Assembly: GCF_022524345.1 (NCBI RefSeq)
Contig: NZ_JAKWJU010000002.1
Location: 992,001-1,056,000 of the forward strand
Origin: Streptomyces marispadix
Lineage (GTDB): Bacteria; Actinomycetota; Actinomycetes; Streptomycetales; Streptomycetaceae
Direction of reading: 5' to 3'
DNA: 64,000 nucleotides
The notes beneath the pieces were generated by a model that saw only the letters and a program-made list of their open reading frames with translations, was not told the DNA's origin and made no database searches. The translations under genes were made by a program, and so were the position numbers. This document shows positions 1 through 8,385 of this stretch, piece after piece. Position 1 is the first letter of the stretch. The number at the start of each line of letters is the position of its first letter.

Positions 1-1
1 T

Positions 2-826
2 CTGCTGCTGCGACCCGACCCGCTGCTCACGGCACGCGCTCTCGCCGAGGCGGGGGAAGCGGAGCAGGGGTCCGTCGACGCGGGACGCGAGGTGACTCCC
101 GCCGAGGCCGGGGGCCCGGCAGAGGCCGCGGTCGCCGACGCACCGCGCGACGGGGCGAGTTCGGGAACCGCGGGGGCCGCCGGTCGTACGGCGGAGACCG
201 GGAAGGGCCACACCGGCAGTGCGGAGCGTTCGCTGCGCGCCGGGTTCGCCGCCGTCGCCGCCTCCTCGCGGGCGCGGCTGGCGCTGGTGACGATCGCGAC
301 CGCGCACACCGCCATGGTCTCGATCATGGTGATGACGCCCGTCGACCTCGGTCACCACGGTGCGGGCATCGAGCTGATCGGGCTGGTGATCAGCGCCCAC
401 ATCGTCGGCATGTACGCGTTCTCGCCGCTGATGGGCTGGCTCGCCGACCGCTTCGGACGGCACGCCGTCATCCTGCTCTCCGCCGCGCTGATCTGCTGTG
501 CCGCGGCCTTCGCGGGCACCGCCGGCGGCCACCATGTCCAGTCCGGGATCGGGCTCTTCCTTCTCGGGCTCGGCTGGTCGGCCGGGCTGGTCTCCGGTTC
601 GGCGCTGCTGACCGACTCGGTGCCGCAGCCTGCCCGTGCCGCCGTACAGGGCCTGTCCGACCTGACGATGAACGCGGCGGCCGGTGCCGGTGGCGCCCTG
701 TCCGGAGTCGTCGTATCGACGGCCGGATACGGGGCGTTGAGTGCGCTGGCGGCGATATCGCTGCTGCCGGTGGTGGGGCTCGCTCTCATCGGTCTGGTGC
801 GTCCCGGCGCCACGACGCCGCCCTGA
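2..826 (+). CDS. MFS transporter, C-terminal part (cut by window edge)
   Basis: The open frame enters from the left edge with no start, so the N-terminal half is missing. What is visible begins with a Gly/Ala/Glu-rich hydrophilic stretch, probably the central cytoplasmic loop. Several strongly hydrophobic segments follow: one around VTIATAHTAMVSIMVMTP, one ending in the MFS-type loop motif GWLADRFGRHAV, and two or three more to the C-terminus. GxLADRxGRR-type loops between transmembrane helices are diagnostic of the major facilitator superfamily. This suggests a proton-coupled permease of the inner membrane; the substrate cannot be inferred. An inverted repeat 25 bp after the stop may end transcription. 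The next gene converges on it. Confidence 0.85.
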   Translation: MLLRPDPLLTARALAEAGEAEQGSVDAGREVTPAEAGGPAEAAVADAPRDGASSGTAGAAGRTAETGKGHTGSAERSLRAGFAAVAASSRARLALVTIATAHTAMVSIMVMTPVDLGHHGAGIELIGLVISAHIVGMYAFSPLMGWLADRFGRHAVILLSAALICCAAAFAGTAGGHHVQSGIGLFLLGLGWSAGLVSGSALLTDSVPQPARAAVQGLSDLTMNAAAGAGGALSGVVVSTAGYGALSALAAISLLPVVGLALIGLVRPGATTPP

Positions 827-850
827 GCCGGCCTACGCGGTGCGCGTGCT

Positions 851-884
851 CCATACGCCGATACGCCGGGCGCCGGGCGTATGG
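851..884 (+). terminator. Probable terminator after the MFS gene
   Basis: A 9-bp perfect inverted repeat (CCATACGCC / GGCGTATGG) flanks a 16-nt GC-rich loop 25 bp beyond the MFS stop codon. There is no T-tract, as is common for Streptomyces terminators. It lies between convergent genes and could act in both directions. Confidence 0.5.
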
Positions 885-959
885 GCCGCTAAGGCGTGGG
901 CCGCCAAGGCGCAGTGCAGCGCGACACCGGGCGCCCGCCGCCCCGCCCGCCCGTCGAAG

Positions 960-1709
960 TCACCGTGGATACAACTCGAAGGCCACGCACTGACGCCCGC
1001 CGAACCGCTCCGCTCCCAGCCCCACGGCCCATTCGGTGAACGAACGCGCATAGCTCTCGACGGGATCGTCGCTGAGGGCCGCGATATACGCGCGGTGCTC
1101 GGAGAGCGACGCGACAGCACGGTCCACCGCCTCCTCCCCCACGGCCACGGCGTGCGTCGCGTCCGGCGAACCGGCGACGGCCACCCAGCGCACCCCGTCC
1201 CACGTTCCGTCCCCGCCGGGGACCAACTGCTCGGGAAAGATCCAGCGGTTGCCCGCGTCCCCGGCCGCGTCGAGGACGGCACGGCCCACGGCACGGTGGT
1301 CCGGGGTGTTCCACAGCCTGGGGCCCCAGGTCTCCCGGTGGTTGATCGTGAGGAGGAGTTCCGGGCGCCACCTTCGTACGGCGGCGGCGATGTCCCGGCG
1401 CAGCGGCACCCCCTCCTCGATCACTCCGTCCCGGTGGCCGAGGAACTCCACCGCGGTCACGCCGACCTTGCCGGCGCTCGCGTGCTGCTCCGCCTCGCGT
1501 ACCCGGGCGCACTCTCCCGGTTCCAGGCCGTCGATGCCTGCCTCTCCACGCGTGACCATGACGTAGGCGACCTGCTTGCCTGCCGCGGTCCATTCCGCGA
1601 CCGCCGCCGCCGCGCCGTACTCCATGTCGTCGGGATGTGCGACCACGGCGAGTGCGCGCTCCCAGTCGTCGGGCATCGCCGCCAGTCGGTCGTCGGGGCT
1701 CGGGGCCAC
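960..1709 (-). CDS. PIG-L family deacetylase
   Basis: This 249-residue protein belongs to the PIG-L/LmbE zinc-dependent N-acetylglucosaminyl deacetylase family. The N-terminal beta-strand carries the zinc motif AVVAHPDDMEYG (about residues 21-32). The later histidine region NTPDHRAVGRAVLDA supplies the second metal-binding cluster. Relatives such as MshB, BshB and LmbE remove acetyl groups from GlcNAc-containing small molecules, including mycothiol precursors. Nothing nearby identifies the substrate, and this is not clearly MshB itself. The chosen GTG start has an AGGTGA-like ribosome site; an ATG at 1676 would trim 11 residues. It lies about 50 bp downstream of the MHYT gene on the same strand and may be co-transcribed with it. 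Confidence 0.85.
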   Translation of the reverse strand: MAPSPDDRLAAMPDDWERALAVVAHPDDMEYGAAAAVAEWTAAGKQVAYVMVTRGEAGIDGLEPGECARVREAEQHASAGKVGVTAVEFLGHRDGVIEEGVPLRRDIAAAVRRWRPELLLTINHRETWGPRLWNTPDHRAVGRAVLDAAGDAGNRWIFPEQLVPGGDGTWDGVRWVAVAGSPDATHAVAVGEEAVDRAVASLSEHRAYIAALSDDPVESYARSFTEWAVGLGAERFGGRQCVAFELYPR

Positions 1710-1761
1710 CGCGGTTCACCTGCCTTCCGGCTCGGCTGCCCGAGGGTCTCTCGCCTCCGGG

Positions 1762-2577
1762 TCAGCGGCGTTCGAAGGGGACCCACTCCAGCTTCTCGCC
1801 GGTCCCTTCCCCGGGACGTGTTCCCCACTGCTGCCGGCCGTCCCGTTCCATCATCGGATCGAGGCTGACGAACAGCGTGATGAGCAGCAGCACCAGCACC
1901 GGTCCGACCAGTACGGGAGTGAGCGTGCCCAGCGACGAGCTGCCCACGGCACCGTCGTCGCTGAACAGCCGTACCGACATCCCGGCCATGCCGGTGTAGT
2001 GCATCCCGATGAAGCCGAGCGCCATGGTCAGCGCTGCCGTGAGGGAGGCGCCCATGTGCCCCACCCGCGTCGCGACCCACAGCGCGGCCGACGTCACCAC
2101 GACGGCCAGGGCCGCGGCGATCGCCATGATCCTGGAGTCGTAGCGGACCGCGCCCGCCACGCGCATGCCCATCATTCCCATGTAGTGCGTGGAGGCGACG
2201 CCCAGTCCGAGCACCAGTCCCCCGCCGAGCACCGCGAGCCAGGCGTGCCTGCGACCTGAGACCAGGAACAGCGCGAGGGCGGAGACGACGACGGCCAGCA
2301 GCAGGACCCCGTACGTCGTCAGCATGTCGTAGCCGATCGGCGCCTCGCCGACGCTGAAGCCGATCATCGCCACGAAGTGCATGGTGAAGATCCCGATGCC
2401 GATGGCGACGGACCCTATGGCCAACCACGCGGCACGCCCCCGGGCTTGGCCGCCCGAGGCCCGCATCGCACATCTCAGCCCGACACCACAGCCCAGGCAG
2501 GCGACGCCGTACGCCAGCAAGGGCGTGACCGGTCCGTACGTCAGAAACTCCGGCTGGACCGCGGCGGTACGGAACAT
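1762..2577 (-). CDS. MHYT domain integral membrane sensor protein
   Basis: This 271-residue protein has about seven transmembrane helices. It carries three copies of the MHYT signature: MHFVAMIGFSVG, THYMGMMGMRVAG and MHYTGMAGMSVRLF. The Met/His pairs at the outer face of the helices are proposed to bind copper or another metal that senses O2, CO or NO. In most known proteins MHYT is fused to GGDEF/EAL or a kinase domain. Here the C-terminus after the last helix (about 40 residues, ending EKLEWVPFERR) carries no recognisable output domain. It would therefore be a stand-alone sensor or metal-binding membrane protein. It starts with ATG at 2577, about 260 bp from the next gene upstream. Confidence 0.85.
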   Translation of the reverse strand: MFRTAAVQPEFLTYGPVTPLLAYGVACLGCGVGLRCAMRASGGQARGRAAWLAIGSVAIGIGIFTMHFVAMIGFSVGEAPIGYDMLTTYGVLLLAVVVSALALFLVSGRRHAWLAVLGGGLVLGLGVASTHYMGMMGMRVAGAVRYDSRIMAIAAALAVVVTSAALWVATRVGHMGASLTAALTMALGFIGMHYTGMAGMSVRLFSDDGAVGSSSLGTLTPVLVGPVLVLLLITLFVSLDPMMERDGRQQWGTRPGEGTGEKLEWVPFERR

Positions 2578-2836
2578 CGTCCGTCACCCCCATCAGGAAG
2601 CGGTGAGTGCATGGCCACAGGACCGTCACATGGGCAACACACGTGCGGAGGACTCATGCTAGGACGCGCCGGGGAGACGTGCGCGCGATTCGTTGAAGCT
2701 TGAGGCAACCGTTTGCGGTCGCGTCGAGCGGCGCCCGAGCAGCGCCGGATTGCCTCCGGTCCGCCCCCAACGCCCGCCCCGCCTCCGTCAGTTCACGCCG
2801 AACGTTCGCCGCGGGCCGGTGTTCACAGCGGGCAGC

Positions 2837-3301
2837 TCAGCGCCAGCCGTATATCTGCTGGAGCCGGTGAACGACGCGGTTGAACCGGGCACGGTCCAGG
2901 GCGCACGCCTCGCGCCGCATCCCGTCCGGATGAATCCGCAGCACCCGCTCCGTACCCACCCACGACTCACGCCCGCTGCGGTCCCAGGGGCCGGACCCCA
3001 GCGGCAGCCAGTCACGCTCCCCGTCGTGTTCCCGCGAGCTCAACTGGACGCCCAGCAGCGTGCCTTGGCGCTCCCGCGCCACGATCAGCACCGGCCGGTC
3101 CTTGCCCCTGCCGTCGTCCTCCTCGTACGGGACCCACGTCCATACGATCTCGCCCGGGTCCGGGTCGCCGTCCGGGGCGGGGGCGTAGGCCGTGCGCACC
3201 CTGCCGACCTTGCGCGGCTCGACCTCCTCGGTCGCCGAAGGGCCGCTGCTGCCGGGCCCGCCGAGTGCACCGCCGTGAGTCACGTTGCTTGAATGGTTCA
3301 T
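2837..3301 (-). CDS. PemK/MazF-like growth inhibitor family protein
   Basis: This 154-residue protein has a roughly 40-residue disordered N-terminal extension and then a PemK/MazF-like beta-barrel. Recognisable parts are the GEIVWTWVPYEEDDGRGKDRPVLIVAR segment (first half of the fold) and the downstream WVGTERVLRIHPDG region. MazF toxins are endoribonucleases that start with a similar GDIVWV..GSEQ..RPVLVV pattern. In Streptomyces, longer stand-alone members like this are common and usually have no adjacent antitoxin. None is visible here either; the neighbour upstream is a divergent amidotransferase. RNase activity is therefore an inference from the fold, not shown. The ATG at 3301 is close to the divergent gene, leaving about 50 bp of shared promoter space. 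Confidence 0.7.
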   Translation of the reverse strand: MNHSSNVTHGGALGGPGSSGPSATEEVEPRKVGRVRTAYAPAPDGDPDPGEIVWTWVPYEEDDGRGKDRPVLIVARERQGTLLGVQLSSREHDGERDWLPLGSGPWDRSGRESWVGTERVLRIHPDGMRREACALDRARFNRVVHRLQQIYGWR

Positions 3302-3354
3302 GCCGGGAACCTATCGCCGTCCCGGAACGGACGTACGACGGAAGGCGGGCAGGC

Positions 3355-4119
3355 ATGGCAGCGGATGCTCCCGGACGGACCCTGGTGGTGCAGAACACCC
3401 CGGGCGGAGGGCCGGGCCGTCTCGGTGACTGGCTGCGGGAGCAGGGCCTCGCGCTGGAGGTCGTGCACGCCTACGACGGCGGCCGGCTGCCGGAGACGCT
3501 GCACGCCCACCGGGGGCTGCTCGTCCTCGGGGGCGGCTATATGCCCGACGCCGACGACCGGGCGCCATGGCTCGCCCCCGTACGAGGGCTGGTGCGTCAG
3601 GCGCTGGAGTCGTCGGTGCCGATGCTCGGGGTCTGTCTCGGCGCGCAGCTTCTCGCGTACGTCGCCGGAGGCACCGTACGGGCGGCACACGGGCTGCCGG
3701 AGTCGGGCAGCACCGAAGTGACGCTGCGGCCCGAGGCGTTGGACGATCCGCTCTTCGGCGGGCTGCCGTCCCGGGTGAAGGCGGTGGAGCACCGCGTCGA
3801 CGCGATCACCCGGCTTCCCGGGGACGCACACTGGCTGGCTCGCAGCGAGCGCTGTCCCGTACAGGCGTTCCGCGTAGGGGAGTCGGCGTGGGGAGTGCAG
3901 TTCCACCCCGAGGCGACGGCCGAGACCGTACGGGGCTGGGACGCCGACGCGTTGCGCGAACAGGGCTTCGACCGGGACGAGTTGGTGCGTACGGCCGAAG
4001 CGGACGAGGCGGAGTCCGCACGGAACTGGCACGGCCTCGCGTGCCGTTTCGCATCCGTCGTCGCGGCGGGCGGCCGGGCGGAGCGGGGGCCGGGTGCGCC
4101 GGAGAGCGTGCCCGGGTGA
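3355..4119 (+). CDS. Class I glutamine amidotransferase (GATase1)
   Basis: This 254-residue stand-alone glutamine amidotransferase has its nucleophile in the elbow PMLGVCLGAQLLAYVAGG (Cys about residue 91). The catalytic His-Glu pair is in WGVQFHPEATAETV. Proteins of this layout hydrolyse glutamine, or act on gamma-glutamyl compounds, and often pass ammonia to a partner. No partner is adjacent. The frame stays open further upstream, but that would overlap the divergent MazF-like gene. The ATG at 3355, preceded by GAAGGCGGGC, fits the length of relatives such as GuaA-like solo GATases. The specific substrate is unknown. Confidence 0.85.
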   Translation: MAADAPGRTLVVQNTPGGGPGRLGDWLREQGLALEVVHAYDGGRLPETLHAHRGLLVLGGGYMPDADDRAPWLAPVRGLVRQALESSVPMLGVCLGAQLLAYVAGGTVRAAHGLPESGSTEVTLRPEALDDPLFGGLPSRVKAVEHRVDAITRLPGDAHWLARSERCPVQAFRVGESAWGVQFHPEATAETVRGWDADALREQGFDRDELVRTAEADEAESARNWHGLACRFASVVAAGGRAERGPGAPESVPG

Positions 4120-4193
4120 GGGCGACGCCCGGCTGACGGGCCGGGGCCAGAGGGCGGGGCGCAAGGCACGCGGCGCCCGTCCCGTGTCCGCTG

Positions 4194-4886
4194 TCAGTCG
4201 CGCCCCGGAAGGCCGCTCCAGGCCGGGCGCTGCGGCCTGTCGGAGCGTACGAAGACGTCGGCGGCCTGCTGCGGGGCGACTTCGTCCTCGTAACGCTCGT
4301 AAGCGGGCAGCTTCCAGTGCTCCTCGTAGGGGGTCAGCCGCTCCAGCGCGCTCGCGGAGAGCCCGAGATGGACCGTCAGATCGAAGGGGAACCACTTCCC
4401 CAGCAGGAACGGCCCGTGGAGCAACAGCACGCCGCCCGCCGGGAGTTGCACGTACGGGCTGCGGGTGGGCCGGTCCTCGGTGGGGGCGCGCAGGTCGGGC
4501 AGCACCCTGCCGTCCCCGCCGGGGTCGAGCGGCGCGAAGACCTCACGCCACAGGGCCTGGGTGTCGTACCAGAGGTCGTAGTACGCGTCGGGGTCCTGCT
4601 TGCCGAACTCGAAGCGCAGGGAGTCCGCCCGCAGGAATCCGTCGGTGCCGACGACGAGGGCGGGCATGCCGCGCAGGCGCACGGCATCGGCCAGTCGCTC
4701 CGCGAGCGCCCCGGGTTCGGCGGGCGGCGCACCGTCGACGGCGACGCGCAGCCACTGGGCGCGGTCGTCGTCCTGGGCGGCCGGGGCGGATGCCGGAGGG
4801 CCGGTGAGTTGCCCGGCGAGGTCTGCGGCGAGATGGTCCGCGAGCTGCCGGGTGAGGAGTTCCCATGTGATCGGTTCGAGGCGCAC
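4194..4886 (-). CDS. Uridine kinase-like protein with degenerate P-loop
   Basis: This 230-residue protein resembles the uridine kinase-like proteins of actinomycetes. It has an initial strand followed by VAVDGAPPAEPGALAERL where a P-loop would sit, then GTDGFLRADSLRFEFGKQDPDAYYD, the position of the substrate-binding DDF/YxxG region. A second half contains LLLHGPFLLG and a C-terminal arm. The Walker A lysine and Ser/Thr (GKS/T) are absent, so ATP binding of the usual kind is doubtful. The GTG at 4886 gives the N-terminus VRLEPITWELLTRQLADHLA; a longer open frame would run into the divergent acylphosphatase gene and is rejected. Function is unproven. Confidence 0.7.
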   Translation of the reverse strand: MRLEPITWELLTRQLADHLAADLAGQLTGPPASAPAAQDDDRAQWLRVAVDGAPPAEPGALAERLADAVRLRGMPALVVGTDGFLRADSLRFEFGKQDPDAYYDLWYDTQALWREVFAPLDPGGDGRVLPDLRAPTEDRPTRSPYVQLPAGGVLLLHGPFLLGKWFPFDLTVHLGLSASALERLTPYEEHWKLPAYERYEDEVAPQQAADVFVRSDRPQRPAWSGLPGRD

Positions 4887-5106
4887 ACCCCCATCGTGAC
4901 CGCATGGCGCGGCCTCACCGCCAGGTGCCGGGCCCCGTACGGCACGGCGGCGCGACGGAGGCCGCAAGCGCTTCCCGGGCGCCCGGGGGCTGCCGCGCGG
5001 GCGCCGCCGCCCGGCCCGCTCGGGTGGTTCGCCGGTCGGCGATGTCCCTATCCTTGGGAGTGATCCACCGGCGTCGACAGGATGTTCCACCGGAGGTGTC
5101 CGGCCG

Positions 5107-5418
5107 ATGTACCGCAAGCGTGTGATCGTCTCCGGCGGTGTGCAGGGCGTGTTCTTCCGCGACACCTGCTGTGCGACGGCCTCCGCACAGGGCGTGAAGG
5201 GCTGGGTCCGCAACCTCCCCGACGGCACGGTCGAGGCCGTCTTCGAAGGCGAGACGGGCGCCGTCGAGCAGCTCGTCGACTGGGCGCACGAGGGCCCGCC
5301 GACCGCCAGCGTCGAGCACGTGGAGGTCTACGAGGAGGAGCCGGAGGGGCTCGGCTCCTTCGACGTCCGTTCCACTCCGTCCACCGCCGACGCCCCTCCC
5401 CGGTCCGACAGACCGTGA
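5107..5418 (+). CDS. acyP: Acylphosphatase
   Basis: This 103-residue protein hydrolyses the carboxyl-phosphate bond of acyl phosphates such as acetyl phosphate or carbamoyl phosphate in the cytoplasm. The family signatures are all present: [12 protein letters not shown], with the phosphate-binding loop and catalytic Arg (FFR), and [18 protein letters not shown], with the catalytic Asn (RNLPDG). Length is close to the usual 90-100 residues, with a short Pro/Ser-rich tail. Its stop TGA overlaps the GTG of the next gene by 4 bp, so the two are likely translationally coupled. Confidence 0.92.
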   Translation: MYRKRVIVSGGVQGVFFRDTCCATASAQGVKGWVRNLPDGTVEAVFEGETGAVEQLVDWAHEGPPTASVEHVEVYEEEPEGLGSFDVRSTPSTADAPPRSDRP

Positions 5419-6266
5419 CGCGGGGGCACATCCGGCTCCGCTTCGACGACGGTCTGCGCTTCTTCCTCGCCGCGCGGCACCGCCGCCCCGGCGGCACGTC
5501 GGTGCCGTACGACGGTACGTCGACGCTCGGCCATGTCGTGCAGTCGCTGGGCGTACCGCTGACGGAGGTCGGCGAGCTGCGGGTGCACGGGCCGGAGGCG
5601 GACGCCGGTGCGGGGACGGACCGGCGCCTTGTCTGCCCCTCCTACCGCCCGCGCGACGGCGAGACCGCAGACGTCGCAACTGCCGCCCGCCCGCAGCCGG
5701 TTCCCGGGCCGGGCCCGCCGCGTTTCCTGCTCGACGTGCATCTGGGCGCGCTGGCGCGGCGGCTTCGGCTGATGGGCCTCGACGCCGAGTACGGCAACGA
5801 CGCCGCCGACGAGGAGCTGGTCGCCGAGGCCAACGCCGGGCGCCGGGTACTGCTCACCCAGGACCGGGGCCTGCTGCTGCGCCGGGCGCTGTGGCTCGGT
5901 GCGTATGTGCGCGGCGCCCGCCCGGATCGCCAACTCCTCGACGTGCTCGACCGGTTCGCGCCGCCCCTGGAGCCGTGGACACGCTGCATGGCCTGCAACG
6001 GGACGCTCGCCCCCGTTGCCAAGTCCGAGATCGCCGAACTGCTGAGGCCGGGCACGCGGCGTACCTATGACACGTTCGTGCGCTGCCGCTCCTGTTCCCG
6101 GCTCTACTGGCGGGGCGCGCACAGCGGCAGGCTGGAGTCCCTGGTGGCGGACGCGTGCGAGGCGGCCGGGGCTACGGGAACGAGCGGGATGAGCGGGACG
6201 GTCGGCGGCGTCGAGGCCACCGGGGACTCCGCCGACGGCGCCGGGCGGGGCCGCCGCGAACCGTAG
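5415..6266 (+). CDS. Mut7-C RNase-domain protein with N-terminal ubiquitin-like domain
   Basis: This 283-residue protein has two parts. Residues about 1-80 ([18 protein letters not shown]...) look like the Mut7-C ubiquitin/ThiS-like fold. Residues about 98-250 form the Mut7-C domain, with [20 protein letters not shown], then [12 protein letters not shown] and paired cysteines CMACNG and [11 protein letters not shown]. Mut7-C is a PIN-like predicted RNase fused to a zinc ribbon. The CxxC pairs and the Asp residues at LLDVH and TQDRG are retained. The C-terminal 35 residues are low complexity. The GTG start overlaps the acyP stop (GTGA). The biological substrate is unknown. Confidence 0.82.
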   Translation: MTRGHIRLRFDDGLRFFLAARHRRPGGTSVPYDGTSTLGHVVQSLGVPLTEVGELRVHGPEADAGAGTDRRLVCPSYRPRDGETADVATAARPQPVPGPGPPRFLLDVHLGALARRLRLMGLDAEYGNDAADEELVAEANAGRRVLLTQDRGLLLRRALWLGAYVRGARPDRQLLDVLDRFAPPLEPWTRCMACNGTLAPVAKSEIAELLRPGTRRTYDTFVRCRSCSRLYWRGAHSGRLESLVADACEAAGATGTSGMSGTVGGVEATGDSADGAGRGRREP

Positions 6267-6616
6267 AGCCGTAGGGCGAAGGACCGTGGAGTCGTAAGGC
6301 GAAGGACCGTGGCGCCATGCGGTCGAAGCCCAGAGCCGTAGCGCCGTGGAGCAGTCGTACGGCGGCCGCAGAGCGTTAACCGGCATAAGCCGCAAAGCAG
6401 TGCGACGGTGCGTGCGGGAGGCTCAACACGCCTGCCGGACAGGCCAGTTGGCACCCCTGGTCGCGGCCCGCCATACGCCTCCACGACCCCGTCCGCTGCG
6501 TTACAGGTCACAGCAGCGGCATATTTTGCTCGGAAGCATCCCCAGTGGGGCCCCTGTGCTGCACGATGCGGTATGGCCGCGTCAGGTGCGGCCTTTGACT
6601 CTCCACTGGAGCTCGG
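6267..6616. other. 350-bp intergenic region upstream of the secreted hydrolase
   Basis: No convincing gene is present. It contains a tandem 20-bp repeat at 6270-6312. Near 6500-6540 there is an AT-richer patch where GTTACA, 16 bp and TATTTT could serve as a weak promoter for the hydrolase at 6617. Confidence 0.5.
6270..6312. repeat. Two-copy 20-bp direct repeat (23-bp period)
   Basis: Two copies of CGTARGGCGAAGGACCGTGG lie at 6270-6289 and 6293-6312 and differ at one base. Further partial GAGCCGTAG copies lie on both sides. No function is apparent. Confidence 0.7.
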
Positions 6617-8245
6617 ATGAAAAGACGCGTGATTGCCGTATACGGCGGCGCCGCGGTCGTACTGGCCGGACTGATCACAGCCATACCGGTGGCTGCGAAC
6701 GCCGGAGCAACGGACGACGGGGGCACGTCGAAGACCGCGGCAGGCAAGCTGAGATGGAAGGACTGCGCCACCGAGGACTACCCGGACTTGCAGTGCTCCA
6801 CGGTCAGCGTGCCGCTCGACCACAGCAAGCCCGACGGCAAGAAGATCAAGATCGCACTCTCGCGTGTTCAGCACACCGCGGACAAGTCGCAGGGGCCGCT
6901 GCTGGTCAACCCCGGCGGCCCCGGGGGCAGCGGGCTGACTCTCGCGGGCTTCGTCGCCAAGTCGCTGCCGAAGAAGGTCGCGTCGCAGTACGACGTGATC
7001 GGTTTCGACCCTCGCGGAGTCGGCAAGAGTGAGCCGGCGCTCGACTGCAAGCCCGGCCACTTCGACCCGGTACGGCCGGACACCGTGCCGACCAGCAAGA
7101 AGGACGAGCTGGCAAACGTCAAGCGTGCCAAGGACTTCGCGGCGGCCTGCGGCAAGAAGCACGGCGATCTGCTGAAGCACATCAACACGGTCGACGCGGT
7201 CAAGGACATGGACCGCATCCGCGCCGCCCTCGGCGCGAAGAAGATCAACTACTTCGGCTACTCGTACGGCACCTACCTCGGCGCCGTCTACGGCAAGCTC
7301 TTCCCGGACCGGGTGCGCCGCGCGGTGCTCGACAGCATCGTCAACCCCGACGGCGTCTGGTACGAGGACAACATCGACCAGGACTACGCCTTCGACGGGC
7401 GCCAGAAGGCGTTCGCGGCGTGGGTCGCCAAGCACGACGCCGACTACAAGCTCGGCAAGGACCCGGCCGCCGTCGAGGAGGCCTGGTACAAGATGCGCGC
7501 CGCCGTGGCGAAGAAGCCCGCGGGCGGCAAGGTCGGCGCCTCCGAACTCGAGGACACCTTCATCCCCGGCGGCTACTTCAACGGCTACTGGCCCGATCTG
7601 GCCGCCGCCTTCGCAGCGTTCGTCAACGACAAGGACACCGCTCCGCTCGTCGACGCGTTCGAGGCGATGGGCGCCGTCGACGCCGAGGGCGACAACGGCT
7701 ACAGCATCTACACCTCGGTGCAGTGCCGTGACGTGGCCTGGCCGCGCGACTGGGACACCTGGCACCGCGACACCGAGAAGGTGTACAAGAAGGCACCCTT
7801 CATGGCCTGGAACAACGCCTGGTACAACGCTCCTTGCGCGTTCTGGCCGGTCGGGTCCCAGAAGCCGGTGGACGTCGCCAACAAGAAGCTTCCGCCGGTG
7901 CTGCTCTTCCAGGCCACCGACGACGCCGCCACTCCGTACGAGGGCGGCATCGTGATGCACCGCAAGCTGCGTGATTCGAGCCTCGTCGTGGAAGAGGGCG
8001 GCGGCAACCACGGCATCACGCTGAGCGGCAGCAAGTGCCTGGACGGCCACCTCGCCGACTACCTCGCCACGGGCAAGGTGCCGAAGGCGAAGGGCGGCGG
8101 TGACGCCGACGCCACCTGCAAGGCGCTGCCCGAACCGAAGCCGCTGAGCCCGGAGGACGCCAAGTCGGCCGTGCCCGCGCCGTACGGCTCGGACAGCACC
8201 GCCGACGGCGGCGCCCTGCTGCACCACCTGCTCGGCGACCGCTGA
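6617..8245 (+). CDS. Secreted alpha/beta hydrolase, tripeptidyl aminopeptidase-like
   Basis: This 542-residue protein starts with a Sec-type signal peptide (KRR, then a hydrophobic stretch ending near AANAGA, about residue 30). The alpha/beta-hydrolase fold follows: oxyanion region NPGGPGGSG, FDPRGVGKSEPALDC and the nucleophile elbow GYSYGTYLGAVYG (Ser about residue 216). The C-terminal TAP-like domain carries LLFQATDDAATPYEGG (catalytic Asp) and GGGNHGITLSGSKCLDGHL (catalytic His). This layout is that of the Streptomyces tripeptidyl aminopeptidase/SlpD/SlpE family, which removes N-terminal peptides from extracellular proteins. The SlpD/E-like assignment is by family only. A strong hairpin at 8332-8368 follows the gene. 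Confidence 0.88.
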   Translation: MKRRVIAVYGGAAVVLAGLITAIPVAANAGATDDGGTSKTAAGKLRWKDCATEDYPDLQCSTVSVPLDHSKPDGKKIKIALSRVQHTADKSQGPLLVNPGGPGGSGLTLAGFVAKSLPKKVASQYDVIGFDPRGVGKSEPALDCKPGHFDPVRPDTVPTSKKDELANVKRAKDFAAACGKKHGDLLKHINTVDAVKDMDRIRAALGAKKINYFGYSYGTYLGAVYGKLFPDRVRRAVLDSIVNPDGVWYEDNIDQDYAFDGRQKAFAAWVAKHDADYKLGKDPAAVEEAWYKMRAAVAKKPAGGKVGASELEDTFIPGGYFNGYWPDLAAAFAAFVNDKDTAPLVDAFEAMGAVDAEGDNGYSIYTSVQCRDVAWPRDWDTWHRDTEKVYKKAPFMAWNNAWYNAPCAFWPVGSQKPVDVANKKLPPVLLFQATDDAATPYEGGIVMHRKLRDSSLVVEEGGGNHGITLSGSKCLDGHLADYLATGKVPKAKGGGDADATCKALPEPKPLSPEDAKSAVPAPYGSDSTADGGALLHHLLGDR

Positions 8246-8331
8246 GAACAGACGGCCGGGGGCCGGTCGCGGTGCGCACCCACGGATGCCGCCGCGGCGG
8301 TCCCGGCCGTGCCTTCGGGCATCTGAAGTAC

Positions 8332-8368
8332 GGGCGGACGGCGGGCGGTTGAGGCCCGCCGCCCGCCC
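8332..8368 (+). terminator. Hairpin terminator after the secreted hydrolase
   Basis: A 15-bp stem with one mismatch (8332-8346 with 8354-8368) around the loop GGTTGAG lies about 90 bp after the hydrolase stop and ends 17 bp before the helicase start codon. No T-run follows. Confidence 0.65.
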
Positions 8369-8385
8369 GGGCCTACGGTACGGAT

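Noticed and set aside
4887..5228. N-terminal extension of the uridine-kinase-like frame
   Set aside because: It would overlap acyP and has no conserved sequence.
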